This document shows, piece after piece, positions 47,046 through 59,280 of a stretch of 64,000 bases of DNA. Under the pieces are notes generated by a model, which was not told where the DNA came from, ran no database searches, and saw nothing but the letters and a program-made list of their open reading frames with translations. The position numbers were made by a program, and so were the translations under genes. The stretch is from the NCBI GenBank assembly GCA_950106755.1, contig OX467092.1, positions 8,990,001 to 9,054,000 on the forward strand, written 5' to 3'. The stretch comes from Climacium dendroides (Eukaryota; Streptophyta; Bryopsida; Hypnales; Climaciaceae). Position 1 is the stretch's first letter, and each line of letters opens with the position of its first letter.

Positions 47046-50000
47046 TTGAAGATTATGTGCCTGTTCAAAGCCCATATTCAATTAAAAGGCTATGGTACAA
47101 GGTTTTAGATGTATTTAGTTGTAAGGGGAATACTTATCGTGGGTCGTGGAGGTTGCATAGTGGGTTACCAATGCAACCAATATGCGGTAGTTACAACAAC
47201 TGTAGTGTAGTCCTCATCTTCAAATCCAACTCAAATGCAAGCCTAGTCCTCATGTCCAAACCTTTTTTTGGAAACAAATGAAATGGGTCCAAACATTTTT
47301 TAGGATTGCTTGGCAAATGCTAAAGCTTTGGTTCTTGAGCTTTGGTTGTCTAAATTATCCCCTTAAAGATGTTTGATACAACCTGAAGGTGTGTATGAGA
47401 CTACTCTTGTCAAAGTTTCTATGTATATAATAATATAACATTGTTTAATTTCCTTTCTGACGATTTTTTGAGATTAGATTTTTACAAAATAAAACATGAA
47501 AACAATTGAGTAAGAACATAAATTTTTAACCTTTTTTTTAAGTGATTCCAAATTCTTAGAAAACTCTTGTAAAATATACACTCAAATATTGTATTTGGTT
47601 GTAATTCAACATTTAATACGGCTTATAAGTTGAATTTAAAAAAAAAAAAATTCTATTCCATCTAGAAGGGCTCATCATAGTTGAATTTGACATGAGTTAA
47701 TTCATGAAGAGTAGGCTATAATTCTTGAATATCCAAAATATGTTACGATAGTCCCTTTAAAAAAATGCAGTTGGAAAAGGAAGTGTTAACAATATAGTGA
47801 ATATGTACCAAATTGACATAGTAGGTGTTGTTTTACAACAATAAAAGTTTGAACTTCTTGGTTAGAAAAAAATAATCAATTTTTATTTAAAAAAAATTAG
47901 ACATAAAAATATGAATTCATCTTCTATCAAATATTATTTTGATAGTACATAACATAGGTGGTATGTAGAAATTTTCCTCAATCTACCAACAAACAAAGCT
48001 TGCAATCATCTATCACACAACCAAATTTCGTGGCATATGGACTTTATTTAAATATTAGAATGAAAAAATCCAATTTAAACTACATTTCTAAGAAGTGAGG
48101 CTAAAATCCTGCCACATACAAACCTTAAAGCCAATTCCAAAATACTGGAGAATACCAAAAGGAGTGGATAACATAATTCAAAAACATAACCTTTCAAAGA
48201 ATTTTCCATCCTAGAGTTTTTCATGTTTTTTTTTACGCATGCCCAAAGTTAATATACTTGTTTTAAATTTCTAAATATTGTAAGTTAAACCCTAAGACCT
48301 AGTAAACTCTTAGCCCTAAATCCTTGAACCTTGTGGCAAACACAATATGCAAAGATTTTAGCTTGAATCAAGGATTGACAATGTTTTTGTTGTATAAGAG
48401 AATTCCAAAAATTGAAAAGAGTAATGGATTCACACTTTGATTGCATTTTTTTAGTTAGACCATGTATATATGCTAATATTATACAATGGCCAAACAATTC
48501 CGCGTGCAAACTCTTTGCAATAGCATATGTCAAGGGTATCATGTTATTTAGAAGTCACATGATGTCGTTTCAATGATGAGGACACACGTGCAATGTGTGG
48601 CATTCCCTAAGGTTGGTTTAGACAACCTTATAGTTGGATATTTGAGTGAGGGACAATTTTTGTTGCCAAGTTCTTTGGAGTTGGAAACCAAGCTTTGAAA
48701 GCTTCAATATTCAATGTCATTGGTGGTGTAGAGAGTAGCAAGCCCTTGTTTATAATATCAAAAACTCTCAATCAATACATTTTTGATGCAAAAGGGTAGG
48801 TAAAATAGTTATAGGACATATGAAAAGACAATTATATATATAGTTGTAAAAAGATTGATAAAATAATGAAAAGACATGTGAAAAAACAAAAATAAAGACA
48901 ATCTAGGTAAAATGGTTAAAAGTCAAGTAAATGACATATATATACACATAGAAACAAATGTCTTTTCCACATATCATGATGGATAAATCTAGAGAATATA
49001 CCTAGATATAGGATGAAATATGATTCATTCATTAAATATATTTACTTTATGAAAATTAGTGCCATATTAATAGCAATGATTCATGCAATGACTTGTGATC
49101 TTGATTCGATGGTCAATATTACATCCATTTCAACTTATGTACATAGAATAAAATATCATTGACTCATTCAACCCCTCAAGTTTTGAATCCATTTCTTGCT
49201 TAAAACCCACCAAAAACTGCCATTTTTAGTGCATTGAGCCACATAGACAAAAAAATGAATTCTTTATAATAAAACAACCATAGGATCTTATACCAAATTT
49301 TTATATGATCATATGATAATTTTTTTGTAAAGTCTAACAATTGAGATTAAAAGATATTAGCTTTGGAATTTGGAAAAAAAATTATTTTTGACCCAAAGTA
49401 AGAACTTCAAATCACTTGACTGTTGTTTTCAAAATCCTTTTATACTTTGTTTCTAGAATAAAATATCTAATATATTTCAAATCATGCTGGCCATTATTCC
49501 ACCAATTTTTTGAAGTAATGAAGATGTGGAACACATGCAATAAAATTCAACAATGCTTGGGTGTGCCAAAATCACAATACACGACTTTTTTGCATATAAT
49601 TTTCCCATCATTTGGTTCATGTAAACAAAAATCCAAAGTTCCAATAATGGATTAAAAGAGTTAGATTGTTCACAATTTAGAAAAATAAAATTAGAAAATT
49701 TATGCAAATTTGGTGTGCCATATGCTTTGATAATTGTAATTTGCCAAAGCATCTATAGTTTTTGTATTTAAGCTAGCTTATGTGGTGGTTTATTTTCATT
49801 TTCATATGTCTAAATTTGAGTTTTTTAGTACCTATTCAAGTTACTTTGGGATAATCTTCCAATGATGAAAATTTCAAGTTCTAATTATGAATCAAACTAG
49901 TGAAAACTTAGAAGTTTATATAGAAGCAAATTCCATAGTGTGTTGAAGATGACCTAAGGTGACAATTATTTGATATTAGTTTTAATGAAAATCTAGTTGA

Positions 50001-51118
50001 AGTTGAGAAATTTAATAAAATACTACGCTTTGTACACTAATTAAGAATTAAGGAGTGCACAACAACTTGAATTCTTTATAAATATATTCAATAGATTACA
50101 TTGAGTATGTATTAAGCAAATCTTTTTGGTTTTGAGCTTGTGAAATATATAATTCTTTAATTAGGTGTATAATGAAGTGTTTAGTAATTTTGCAACATAA
50201 AAGCATGTTTTTTTTCATGTTTTTTCATTAGTTCTTAAATAGACCAATAATAATAATAACACTAGCGGAAGGATCATCATAAATGAAGAGTTTGTTGGAG
50301 GTAGCTCAACTATCTGAGTCTTAAGGACATGAGAAGCCAAATTTCAATTAGCCAAACCAAATTATGGTTCGAATATCAAGATTGTTTGAAAATTTGAGGA
50401 AGGTTTTATTCATCAATATGCTAAAATTAAAATTCTGATTGTTTTAAAATTGTTTGGACATTGATGAATAGTGCTAATTCTTGGCATATATAATTTTGGT
50501 ATACAAGTCATTTTGAATGTTTTAGTCTTTTACAACAAGGTGTTTTTTTCCATCCATTTGATGACTTGGAACTTCATCAATAGAGATTGTAAATGCGTAT
50601 GCCAACGTGAAACATCCCTACGAGTCAACAAGTCCATTTAGGATTCATTATAAGAAGATTTTGTGTTTTGAAAAGGCCACCATTAATATCACAATATTAA
50701 TGCTATGGGAGGCCTATCGTAGACTAATAATAAAATTTAATGTTATAGTATCCATAGCATTATTTATCCTATCATCCAACTCACACTAATTCTCATTTAA
50801 TTGATAATTAGTATTCACATTGAATACTAATTTAGTAAAAGGTGGACCATCTTAATCCTAATTTAGTTTTTTTGGTAGAAATTTAATTGACAATTAGTGT
50901 TCATGTAGCTATTTCATGTGAGAATTTGTGATTAGTGTTGCAAACACTACATTTCATTATTAGTATATTACTCTTATTCCAAAACCACCTCCATAGCAAT
51001 GTAGGCTTGGTCTTTAATTAATAGTAATAGTGAAAAACTTTGGATATACATAGCAATCAAGTTAGTCAACAACCACCACCATTGCTAAGTCCAACATTGA
51101 ATATACTTTAATCTTAGA
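47046..51118. other. long AT-rich intergenic tract, no genes recognised
   Basis: No frame with protein resemblance. 50770-50960 repeats 'TAATTGATAATTAGTATTCA'-like words in both directions and may be a decayed relative of the 41.8-kb element. Confidence 0.4.
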
Positions 51119-51315
51119 AAGACGGATTGGTCACCATGGAAATCATCTTTTGGGGTACGGTGTGAATCATCAACTTCAAAAAAGCCAATAGTATTCATTG
51201 GAAGTAAAATTATCTAGATTTGACCTCTTTTCATACAAAATTCTAAAGATTAATTTGCACTTGTCTTATCTAGAAGGATTTTCTATCATCCCTTGGTGGT
51301 TGCAATAACATTACA
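51119..51315 (-). mobile_element. MITE family C copy, diverged
   Basis: Reads 'GATTGGTCACCATGGAAATC', 'GTATTCATTGGAAGTAAAAT' and 'TTGCACTTGTCTTATCTAGA', aligned with the reverse family C order but with worn ends. Confidence 0.5.
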
Positions 51316-51594
51316 AGATTAACCTCTAGAAGACCATTTTTTCCTCAAAGGGACAACTAAAGTACCTACAATCTCAATTTTTGAAATGATTTTTTAAAGT
51401 TTTTTTTAAAGATAGGTGGCAAATTACCTTTACAACAAATTCCAAATTTTATTTTTAATTCAATCAAAGTTCGGGAGCAAAACTTATGCCAAACCAACGA
51501 AAGAAATAACCAAGACCATACAACATCCAAATAATTTGGTTAAAAATTGATCACAAAATAACAATAATTTTTTTTGAGCGCAATCATTAGAAGA

Positions 51595-53347
51595 CATTTC
51601 AGGCCTCTATAGGGCCGCGAGTTATCATGGTAAGGAACTCCCTGTAGTGCACTGCAGCAGAGTGACAGCGTAGCAAGCTAATGTGGTCAAGACCCTGCCA
51701 CGTCATTTTTGAAAAAAAAAATTAAAAAAAAATTTCAACTTTTTTTTGGCATTCTAAAACCTTCTTTTTTTCTTTTTTTTCTAGCTTTCATTGTCAAGTT
51801 CTAGTATTTGGATGAAATCCTAGCTAGAAAAATTGCTTATGACAATGAAGCAACTACTTGACATACACATTGTTCAATTTTAAATAATTGATCAATTTCT
51901 GATTAAAGGAATCTAAAACATATGAACACATGATCCTTGTATTAAATTGCAAATGCCTGTGTGTATATCTCAGTGCAAAGGTATAACTTAATACCTCTAA
52001 ACTTAAGTTCAACTATATTTCTCTAGCAATAAATTAACTTACAATAACTGACATGTAAGTTGCTACCAATTAATCAAAGGCCAAACATTTGAATATATCC
52101 TCTAAGCTGATCGTTGTAATTAGGACGATTGTAGCCATTAATCAATAATATTAGCATTAATGGGCCAGATGCAGTATCACAACGAGTTGCCAATTGTGTG
52201 TTTGCTTTGAATGACGAGACAATTGGGCCTAACCGGTGGCTTTACCACAATCTCACTACACAAAGGATATATTTGGAATTTGACTACACTATACTAGAGG
52301 TGTGCGTCTGTTACAGAGATGCTATAGTAGCAAAAATAGCTTCCTTACTTTTGCTACAGTGATTGGGCTTTTGGGAAGTTACAAGTTTTTGGCTTTTTGC
52401 TAATGTCGCACAGTGCATCACACAGGGATACATGGCATCATCACAGGGTGCAGCTAATGACCAGGTTCTTGTAAAATAATATATTTGGATTGGTTTTCTT
52501 GTTTGATGCATGATGCTTTTTTATTCCTTATGAAAGCAATAACAAATGTACATGGGCTGAAGACACCTAATACGCCTCACTAACAAAACATTTGGTTGTT
52601 TCTGTTTTTGGAATGGACACAAGTGAGGCCCATGCCCTCTTGGAATATTGAAGAATTTTATGTGCAGACATGGAACCATCCACTGCTTTGAGATCTTATA
52701 TTTTTAAATGTCATAATTAGTCTAAGTGAGGTTTGCATTAGATTAAGTATGCTTTGTATACTTGCTTGTGACATTAAGATTGTTGTTACATATAGTAAGT
52801 TGGTATCTTATGGCACTTGCTATTAAATCCAAAAGGATGTATATGCTTTTATGATTTGGTTAAAACTAGAAGCTATATTACTACTACAATCTCTGAAACT
52901 TTGATTTCATGATGCTATTGTATGAGGAAAGTTACAAGCTGTACTAGTTGTATTAAAAAGTAGTATAAACTAGCTATATTGCAACTTTGATTTCATGATG
53001 CTATTGTATGAGGAAAGTTACAAGCTGTACTAGTTGTATTAAAAAGTAGTATAAACTAGCTATATTGCAACTTTGATTTCATGATGCTATTGTATGAAGA
53101 AAGTTACAAGCTGTACTAGTTGTATTAAAAAGTAGTATGAACTAGCTATATTGCAACTCAATACATATTATGATACGGATATAATCGATATTGAAACTAT
53201 ACGGTTTGAAATAGATTGAATATTGCCCAAAAATGGGATGTATCAGAACGGATTTTTTTCCCTAACAACTGGCCATTCCGTCGCTGGGAGAACAACAAGG
53301 GAACAGGACTGAAACGGCCCTATAGAGGCCTGAAATGTCTTGTAATG
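51595..53347. mobile_element. 1.75-kb TIR element (family D), non-autonomous
   Basis: The terminal sequence AGACATTTCAGGCCTCTATA, continuing GGGCCG, opens the element. The exact complement closes it, giving 26 bp of perfect terminal inverted repeat. The same terminal words head shorter relatives at 59035 (CAGGCCTCTAAGAGACC) and 44447. No transposase is recognisable inside. The interior includes a three-unit 86-bp array. No clear target-site duplication was found. Confidence 0.75.
52897..53154. repeat. three tandem 86-bp units
   Basis: Units start at 52897, 52983 and 53069 and are almost identical. Differences are a G to A near 53098 in unit 3 ('TATGAAGAAAG') and A to G near 53139. Each contains 'GAAAGTTACAAGCTGTACTA', 'GTTGTATTAAAAAGTAGTAT'. 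The high identity means recent expansion. Confidence 0.95.
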
Positions 53348-53540
53348 TATTGATAGAATTATCCCATCTTACCGAGCCTGTTACCGTATACCTGGAATTC
53401 CGGTTAGAAAAAACAAAATAAAATTCCATTTTCTGCCCGTTTGTAACTTCTATACCCGGCATTCCGGTTTTGAAAAACAATATACCGTAGATCATCGAGC
53501 CGCTAATACCCGGCATCATCCCTAGATATTGAAAGGAAAC

Positions 53541-53545
53541 AAAAA
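53541..53545 (-). terminator. pol III terminator of tRNA-Ala
   Basis: Five T residues on the minus strand, 17 nt beyond the tRNA 3' end. Confidence 0.7.
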
Positions 53546-53561
53546 CCACAGCAACTGAGTA

Positions 53562-53634
53562 TGGAGACGCCGGGTATCGATCCCGGTACCTCTCGCATGC
53601 AAAGCGAGCGCTCTTCCATTTGAGCTACACCCCC
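53562..53634 (-). tRNA. tRNA-Ala (anticodon UGC)
   Basis: A 73-nt gene without intron. The acceptor arm GGGGGTG pairs with CGTCTCC and gives the G3·U70 wobble pair that defines alanine tRNAs. The discriminator base is A. The D-arm A box reads TAGCTCAAATGG. The anticodon stem-loop is CTCGC-TTTGCAT-GCGAG with anticodon TGC, and the T-arm B box reads GGGATCGATACCC. An AAAAA on the plus strand (53541-53545) supplies the T-run pol III terminator 17 nt downstream. Three G·U pairs in the acceptor stem are slightly more than usual, but the gene looks functional. Confidence 0.97.
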
Positions 53635-53639
53635 GACTA

Positions 53640-54345
53640 GAATGGTATCCCCAGCATGTGACCCTTTCATGAAACAAGCGCTACGAGAACGGTTTATATA
53701 CCCACAGTCTGACCTGCATGCTCAGCTCCTTTTCCTTACTAGCGACCTGCCACAGGGAGCTCACCAAGGTACATCGTGGAGAGGATTGTTGCAACAAAAA
53801 GTATGGTGTAAAGAATTAATCTACATTTTTTTTAAATGACTAAACTTGGAACAGGAGCGCAACTGCACTTGGTACTGCAGAAGTAAGCTTACTCGTACCA
53901 CATTAATCCACCATTTTGCTAAAGAAGTGCTGAAGGTGTAAGAACTACAGTACTGAAGGCATCTGAAAACGCTGAGTTCTGTAAATGTCAACGCTGGGTA
54001 AACCGCTGAGTTCTGTAAATGTCTAGTAAGGTTCTCAGCTGTAGTGTAATGATGCAGACAGAGTGCGCTACAGACCTGGTCAGACTCTTGCGTCCCGCTG
54101 AGCCATGGGTCACTACCCCAAGTAACAAAGTGTGTCCACTCTTGGCCTTCATATACCGTATTCTTCTAGCGAGCCATCCCCAGAATTATTGGCTCTGGAC
54201 CGAAGGGGAGGAGGCTTTGCACCAACAGAAGCTACCCTGAGAAGCTTGAGTAGCTATTTTACTTGGAAAACCGGGCCATTGCTACAGGAAAGAGTCTCTC
54301 CTGGTGTGGCTGCTTGTTCAAGAAATAAGTGGAATCTCTTCGAAC
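53640..54345. other. intergenic between tRNA-Ala and the RRF gene; 3' flank of RRF
   Basis: Contains a direct duplication CGCTGAGTTCTGTAAATGTC at 53970-53989 and 54003-54022. No gene is recognised. The RRF 3' UTR must lie in the right part. Confidence 0.5.
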
Positions 54346-57300
54346 CTAGCAGTTGCCGAGTATCTCCTTCTCTTTCGACTTACAAGCCTCCTCAACAGAT
54401 TTCACGTACTTCTTAGTCACCTCTTCCACCTGAGGAGGTCAGTCATGAGCTACTGAACTAAAAGATCTAACATCACCTCAGAAGATTAGAATGAATTGTT
54501 GAAATCAGATGTATGAAAGCCCTTAGACATACCTCTTTCTCAAATCTCTTCACTTCATCTTTAGAGAATCCACCTTTTGCAATAATATCCATCGCCTGCA
54601 AATGTCCTCCCGCATACAAGGATTTCAGTACTATACAAATGGTCAAATCAGTCTGCACCACAGAGACGTATTGCTGGCGTGGGACATGAAGAAATCAAAC
54701 AAGTAGTTGGGAACGGCATCTCTCACTGTCATACATCGAAGCATGCTAGAACCAACGATAGTGAACTTACATCTTTGCGAGCTCTCCGCACACTAAGCTT
54801 TGCAGTTTCGCCAGCTTTACCCACAAGCTTACTCATTGTCTGCAAGAAGCAAATGGCAGTCAATAATGAGCGAGTAGAGAGAAGGAAGAAGACAATGGAG
54901 CAGAAAGAGGTAAACGATAAAGCCACCACAAATTACCAATAAGTTATACTAGATTGCTTGGCCTACCTGTATATGCTCCTTTGTTAACCTGGAGGATCGC
55001 CAGTTTCCAAATAATCAACCACCCACCGTACGACAACCATCACAACCGAGTCAGGATCACGCCCCTGCTAACAAAGCAAGATTGGACTCATAAAGTTTCG
55101 ACACATGGCCGCAGCCTTGAACCCAGTGATGCCTATTCCAGAGTTAATAGACTTCTTTAAATCTATAAATCAAAAGGTGGACCAAGAATGCTGGACCCTC
55201 GATATACAGTGAAGTCACTAACAGAATATCTTTTGCAATAAATTAAAACGATTACACACAGAACCCAAAAAATGGAAATGACGAGTGTCCTGTTCTTACT
55301 TGGGGATAGGAACCCTCAGAACTTCTCCTTCCTCTACGGGGTTCAATTTCAGTGGAGAATTACGAATAGCCTTTTCCACCTCCTTGACCATCTGAGCAGT
55401 AAAATACCGAAACAATGAGAATCAGCATGATAGAACAGAAATTCGGACCCCCAAAGAATCCAGAATATGTTCCTTGCCTTCAGCAATCTGCCATCCAACT
55501 TAGAAGAAAGAAATTTTTATTTTAACAAAAGCATTGTGACAACGGGGTCTCACAGAGGCGTCATACGGCATCACAGTCAACGTTTCGAGACTAGAAACCG
55601 ACACAGCGGCCACGTGTGATAGAGGTGTCTGAACACCATGAGAAGTCACATTCACATGATCTAGCATCCCTGAATCCAACTCAACCCAACACAGACCCAT
55701 AATCAATTCCAAGCTCCAGAAAAACGTGAAGTTAAAAATATAGGTGAAGTTCAAATTCAGCACAAGAACTTCAGTGGACAAAATCGGTAGATCACCACTG
55801 ACACGACAAGGACGGACGACATTCTTCTTTGGGCTAAATATCGCCAGATTCCGACATAAATTTGGGTCTAGCTACAAGCGCATAGGAAATTTAAGGAGGC
55901 AAATGCAATAATTTAGCCAAATTTCAATGGGTCTTTTTTTCTAAATAGCCTGAAATTGTATTATAACAACAGAAATAATATCGTATACGGTGTACAAAGT
56001 TCGCATAAATTGATTGCCTCAACCAAAATGTTGGAGCCATCTCAGCGAAAAACGAGAAATGAAAAAGAAGAAGGAAGCTGGTAGATGAAGAATTTCCCAG
56101 ACAGTTATTTGACCTGCAACGAGTAAAACATGGTACCAAAAATCTATCACCACTGACCTGGTGACGCTCTACCAGTGCGCAGCTTCGAGAGCTCCACTGA
56201 CAGGGAATTTAATGCAGCCTCCATAAGCCTCGAAGCGGTCTCTTTCGCTGATGGTCCTGGGGTTGAAAGCATTTGACCTCCACCATCGTCACTACCTGTA
56301 AGAAAGTAGCGAAGTACGAAATCAATATCTTAGATCACAATAATCTCTTCGGTGGATCTTGAAATTCATTTGAACCCAGACAAACAACGACAATGCTAGT
56401 AGGACTATAAAGCACCAGTCTATTGGATAATACTTTAGACTATTCGCGTGGTTAGTGAGCCAAGTAAGCTTTCATTTTACTGTCATTGAAACAAACAGAA
56501 CCTCAGTCCATTCGAGATGAGAACTGCAAGAGGTGATATCGGGATCTGAACTGCTCGTGGGAAGGAGACATCAGATTATGGGTGGTGATCTTTTTAGAAT
56601 GGTCAGCATGGCTTGTTGGCCGATATGCCGAACGAGACCTTTCAAGTTATCGTCATCGTCTCCAAGAGCCCACTTCAGAATGTGCACCAACACCAGGAAT
56701 TGAAAAAATCAAATTTGGCTACTGTAACCTCAGAATGGTGGTCTTTTAAGAATGATCAGCATGGCTTCACTAGCCAAAATGCCGAATCAAACCTTTAATT
56801 GAATAGTCTTCATAATGCAAACATACATTACCGATCAAGATGCCATTTAAACCCTAAACCCTAAACCCTAAAAAATGCGCAAATTAATGAAACGATGTTC
56901 GGGGACATCAGATTATGGGTGATCTTTTTAGAATGGTCAGCATGGCTTGTTAGCCGATATGCCGAAGAGACCTTTCATGTATCGTCATCGTCCCCGATAC
57001 TATCAAGAATGTTGATTAATACAATTACGAGTCTCAGATGGGACATCAGATTTCAGACTCTCAGCACATTGTATTCAGACGAGGGAAGAGTAATTTAAAG
57101 TCATCGCCGTCCAGAAATATCTCAAACAAAAAATCAAAATCAAGAGAGCGTGCTTCGACGTACGAGCTTTGCCACCCGATTTCTTGGCCTTGGCCGCAAA
57201 ACCTCGGGCGCCTAACCCTAATGACGCCGCGTATCCACCACTCGAAAGTGCAGATCTCAAGTCAAAAGGCCGGTCTCCCGCAAAATGATCACTGCACTCC

Positions 57301-57422
57301 GCCTCGAAACTAGAAATGGCTTTGCAAGCGGAAGCGGTGGATACTGTAGGAGAGAGAGAACGGGAAGAGAGAGACAAAAGTGAAGAACGCAGGCTTTGCA
57401 GCCGTCGGACGGAGGCCGCCAT
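54346..57422 (-). CDS. RRF: ribosome-recycling factor, mitochondrial-like, eight exons, 280 aa
   Basis: RRF splits the post-termination ribosome so it can start again; plant nuclear copies serve organelles. Exons: 57422-57164, 56295-56158, 55669-55554, 55391-55300, 54988-54967 (22 nt), 54839-54771, 54595-54533, 54429-54346. All have GT-AG introns and consistent phases, with stop TAG. Residues 1 to about 85 are Arg/Ser/Ala-rich without acidic residues at the start (MAASVRRLQSLRSSLLSLSS), typical of a mitochondrial presequence, ending in GARGFAAKAKKSGGKAR. The RRF domain follows: LSKLRTGRASPGMLDHV (122-138), LETLTVMPYD, VEKAIRNSPLKLNP, VPIPKLTKEHIQ, AKLSVRRARKDAMDIIAK, and the C-terminal EACKSKEKEI. 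The RGFA and CKSKEKEI blocks are closer to the plant mitochondrial than the chloroplast RRF, but dual or plastid targeting is not excluded. An upstream in-frame Met (57566) exists; 57422 gives the better presequence. Confidence 0.95.
56563..57010. repeat. three diverged direct repeats of about 80-110 bp in RRF intron 1
   Basis: Blocks at 56570-56660, 56733-56797 and 56908-56990 share 'GATCTTTTTAGAATGGTCAG' (or GGTCTTTTAAGAATGATCAG), 'CATGGCTTGTTGGCCGATAT' and 'GCCGAA..GACCTTT'. Units 1 and 3 are close; the middle one is older. Confidence 0.8.
56849..56872. repeat. interstitial telomeric repeat, three CCCTAAA units
   Basis: AAACCCTAAACCCTAAACCC followed by TAAA: three perfect Arabidopsis-type telomere repeats in intron 1 of the RRF gene, between repeat blocks 2 and 3. 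Confidence 0.9.
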
Positions 57423-57623
57423 AGCCAGAGAAACTTCGACAACTACAAGGGTAGTGCACAGGAGTCGCAGAAACACTCTGCATATGCTAAAAGTGGACCT
57501 TGATGTGCCGTCGGTTGGTTGATCTGACGGCTGAGATATAACTAGGTCTTGCGTTGAGGTCTCCACCGTCGGTTACTATTCCATGATGGTAAATGCACCT
57601 TAGGTCCGGTTCATACAACTGAT

Positions 57624-57948
57624 AAGGTAATCAGCTCTTAAAGCGACCATTTAAGAGCTGATCCCCTTTCCGGGGAAGCTAAAACTTCTGGAAACAATTT
57701 TCAGTAAATTTTTGTATGAAAAAAAATGGATTTGATATGTAACCCAAGTCATTTCATGTTTTTTGGACAAGTCATGTTTTTTGGACCTTTGTGGAATTCG
57801 GTACAAATTTTTGAAGTTGAAATGTAGAGGTCACTAAAAGCAACCATCTCCAAAAATCTACATTATTGGTACATTGAAGAAAGGAAAATGCACCTTTGTG
57901 TTAGTGTTCACATTTAAAGCATTCATGCTTTAAGAGCAAATTACCTTA
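57624..57948. mobile_element. MITE about 325 bp, 200 bp upstream of the RRF start
   Basis: The left end AAGGTAATCAGCTCTTAAAG and the complement of the right end, AAGGTAATTTGCTCTTAAAG, differ at two bases. A hairpin with 13-bp arms (ATCAGCTCTTAAA, 57630-57642, and its complement 57650-57662) sits at the left end. Confidence 0.7.
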
Positions 57949-57949
57949 G

Positions 57950-59034
57950 TCTTTAGACGGGGTGAAAGGTCATTTGAATTTGATTTATTTGAACCCTAAA
58001 TGTAGATAAAATTGCTCCAATTCAACTTTGCAGCTTCAAGTAAAGGAATGGACCCATTTCTAACCATCATCCCATTCTCATAGTATAGGCTCTTTTATTT
58101 CTAATCAATTGTATTATAGGTAACAACTCACGTATAGTATGGCCAACAAGTGCAAGAGAAACATCCAAAAAGTGTACATTGAAAACATAAAATGATCACA
58201 TGTACATTGAAAGTTACAATGATCACCTACATCAATTTTGTAAATAGCCTATGGTTGAAAATTGGTTTGCCTGTAGATCGACAATGGAACAAATAGAATC
58301 TTTATGAAAAAAATTCATGATAATTTTATTTTTGAGGAAAAGAAATACCAAAAATTATAAAACCCTTCTTAAATCTATTTCTCTACGCAACTTTTTTTCT
58401 TCAATCTTCCCCATGCCACTAATAGAACAAGTTGCTTAAGTAGTTGGAAATAGTTTGTTATCCTAATAATGTAAAGTGGTGAGGTTCTATTCTAAGGCCC
58501 AATTTCCAGTCATGTGCTCTAAGATTTTTTTAATGCTTAATTTCAAAATATATAGAATTAGCATTTTTTTTCTTCAATTTTTTTCTATTTAAATATAATA
58601 GAGATAGTTTTAAAATATATAAGAATAAATTAATGAAGTAAATTTGCATTTAAATACTCTTTTGAAAAGTATAAGAAAAAAAAGTATAAACTTTTGTTAT
58701 TTGTTTAATCAATACACATTGAGTCTCTTTTTCAATTGTCACTTAATTTTTGTGCAAGTAGGAAATGATGCTCTAGACCCTCATGCACAACCAAATAGAA
58801 CTTTAAAAATGATATATGTAGCATGTAAAATTTCAGAGTAGTTCCTCAAATAATTACTGAGCACCTTCTCTCACATCCATCCAACCTCTAAATAATGATT
58901 ATGTGGGTAGATTGTCTCTTTTCAATGAATAGTTGCACTTGTTGTCTCTACTAGTTTTATACATTTGGGCAATTTTTAGGACACGGTCATTGCTTACATC
59001 ATTTATGATTTGTTTTTATTAGATGTTTTTTCAG
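57950..59034. other. intergenic, no gene seen
   Basis: AT-rich DNA with a T-rich, A-rich stretch at 58550-58650. No coding resemblance. Confidence 0.35.
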
Positions 59035-59280
59035 GCCTCTAAGAGACCATTTTGGGGTTGTTCTCCATATTGTAAACCACAGTAGCATAATTAGATTATA
59101 AAATTCAAAAAAATTCAAATTTTCCAAAAAAAAAATTATTTATAAAATTATTTAAAATTAAATTAAATATTATTACTCGATATGGTAGTTTGTTGACCAT
59201 ATTAGACTATGGATGTGGCACCATTGCTACATTTCATAGAACTCATGGTCTTCCAAAGGCCCCCAAAAAATCTAACGGTA
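59035..59280. mobile_element. MITE family D-related, copy at 59.1 kb
   Basis: Begins CAGGCCTCTAAGAGACCATT and ends near 'CATGGTCTTCCAAAGGCCCC', with 'GACCATATTAGACTATGGAT' inside; collinear with 42950-43150. Confidence 0.6.

Noticed and set aside
57423..57566. N-terminal extension of RRF from the upstream in-frame Met
   Set aside because: The added 48 residues are acidic and Thr/Ser-rich at the start, unlike a targeting peptide; the Met at 57422 begins a typical presequence.
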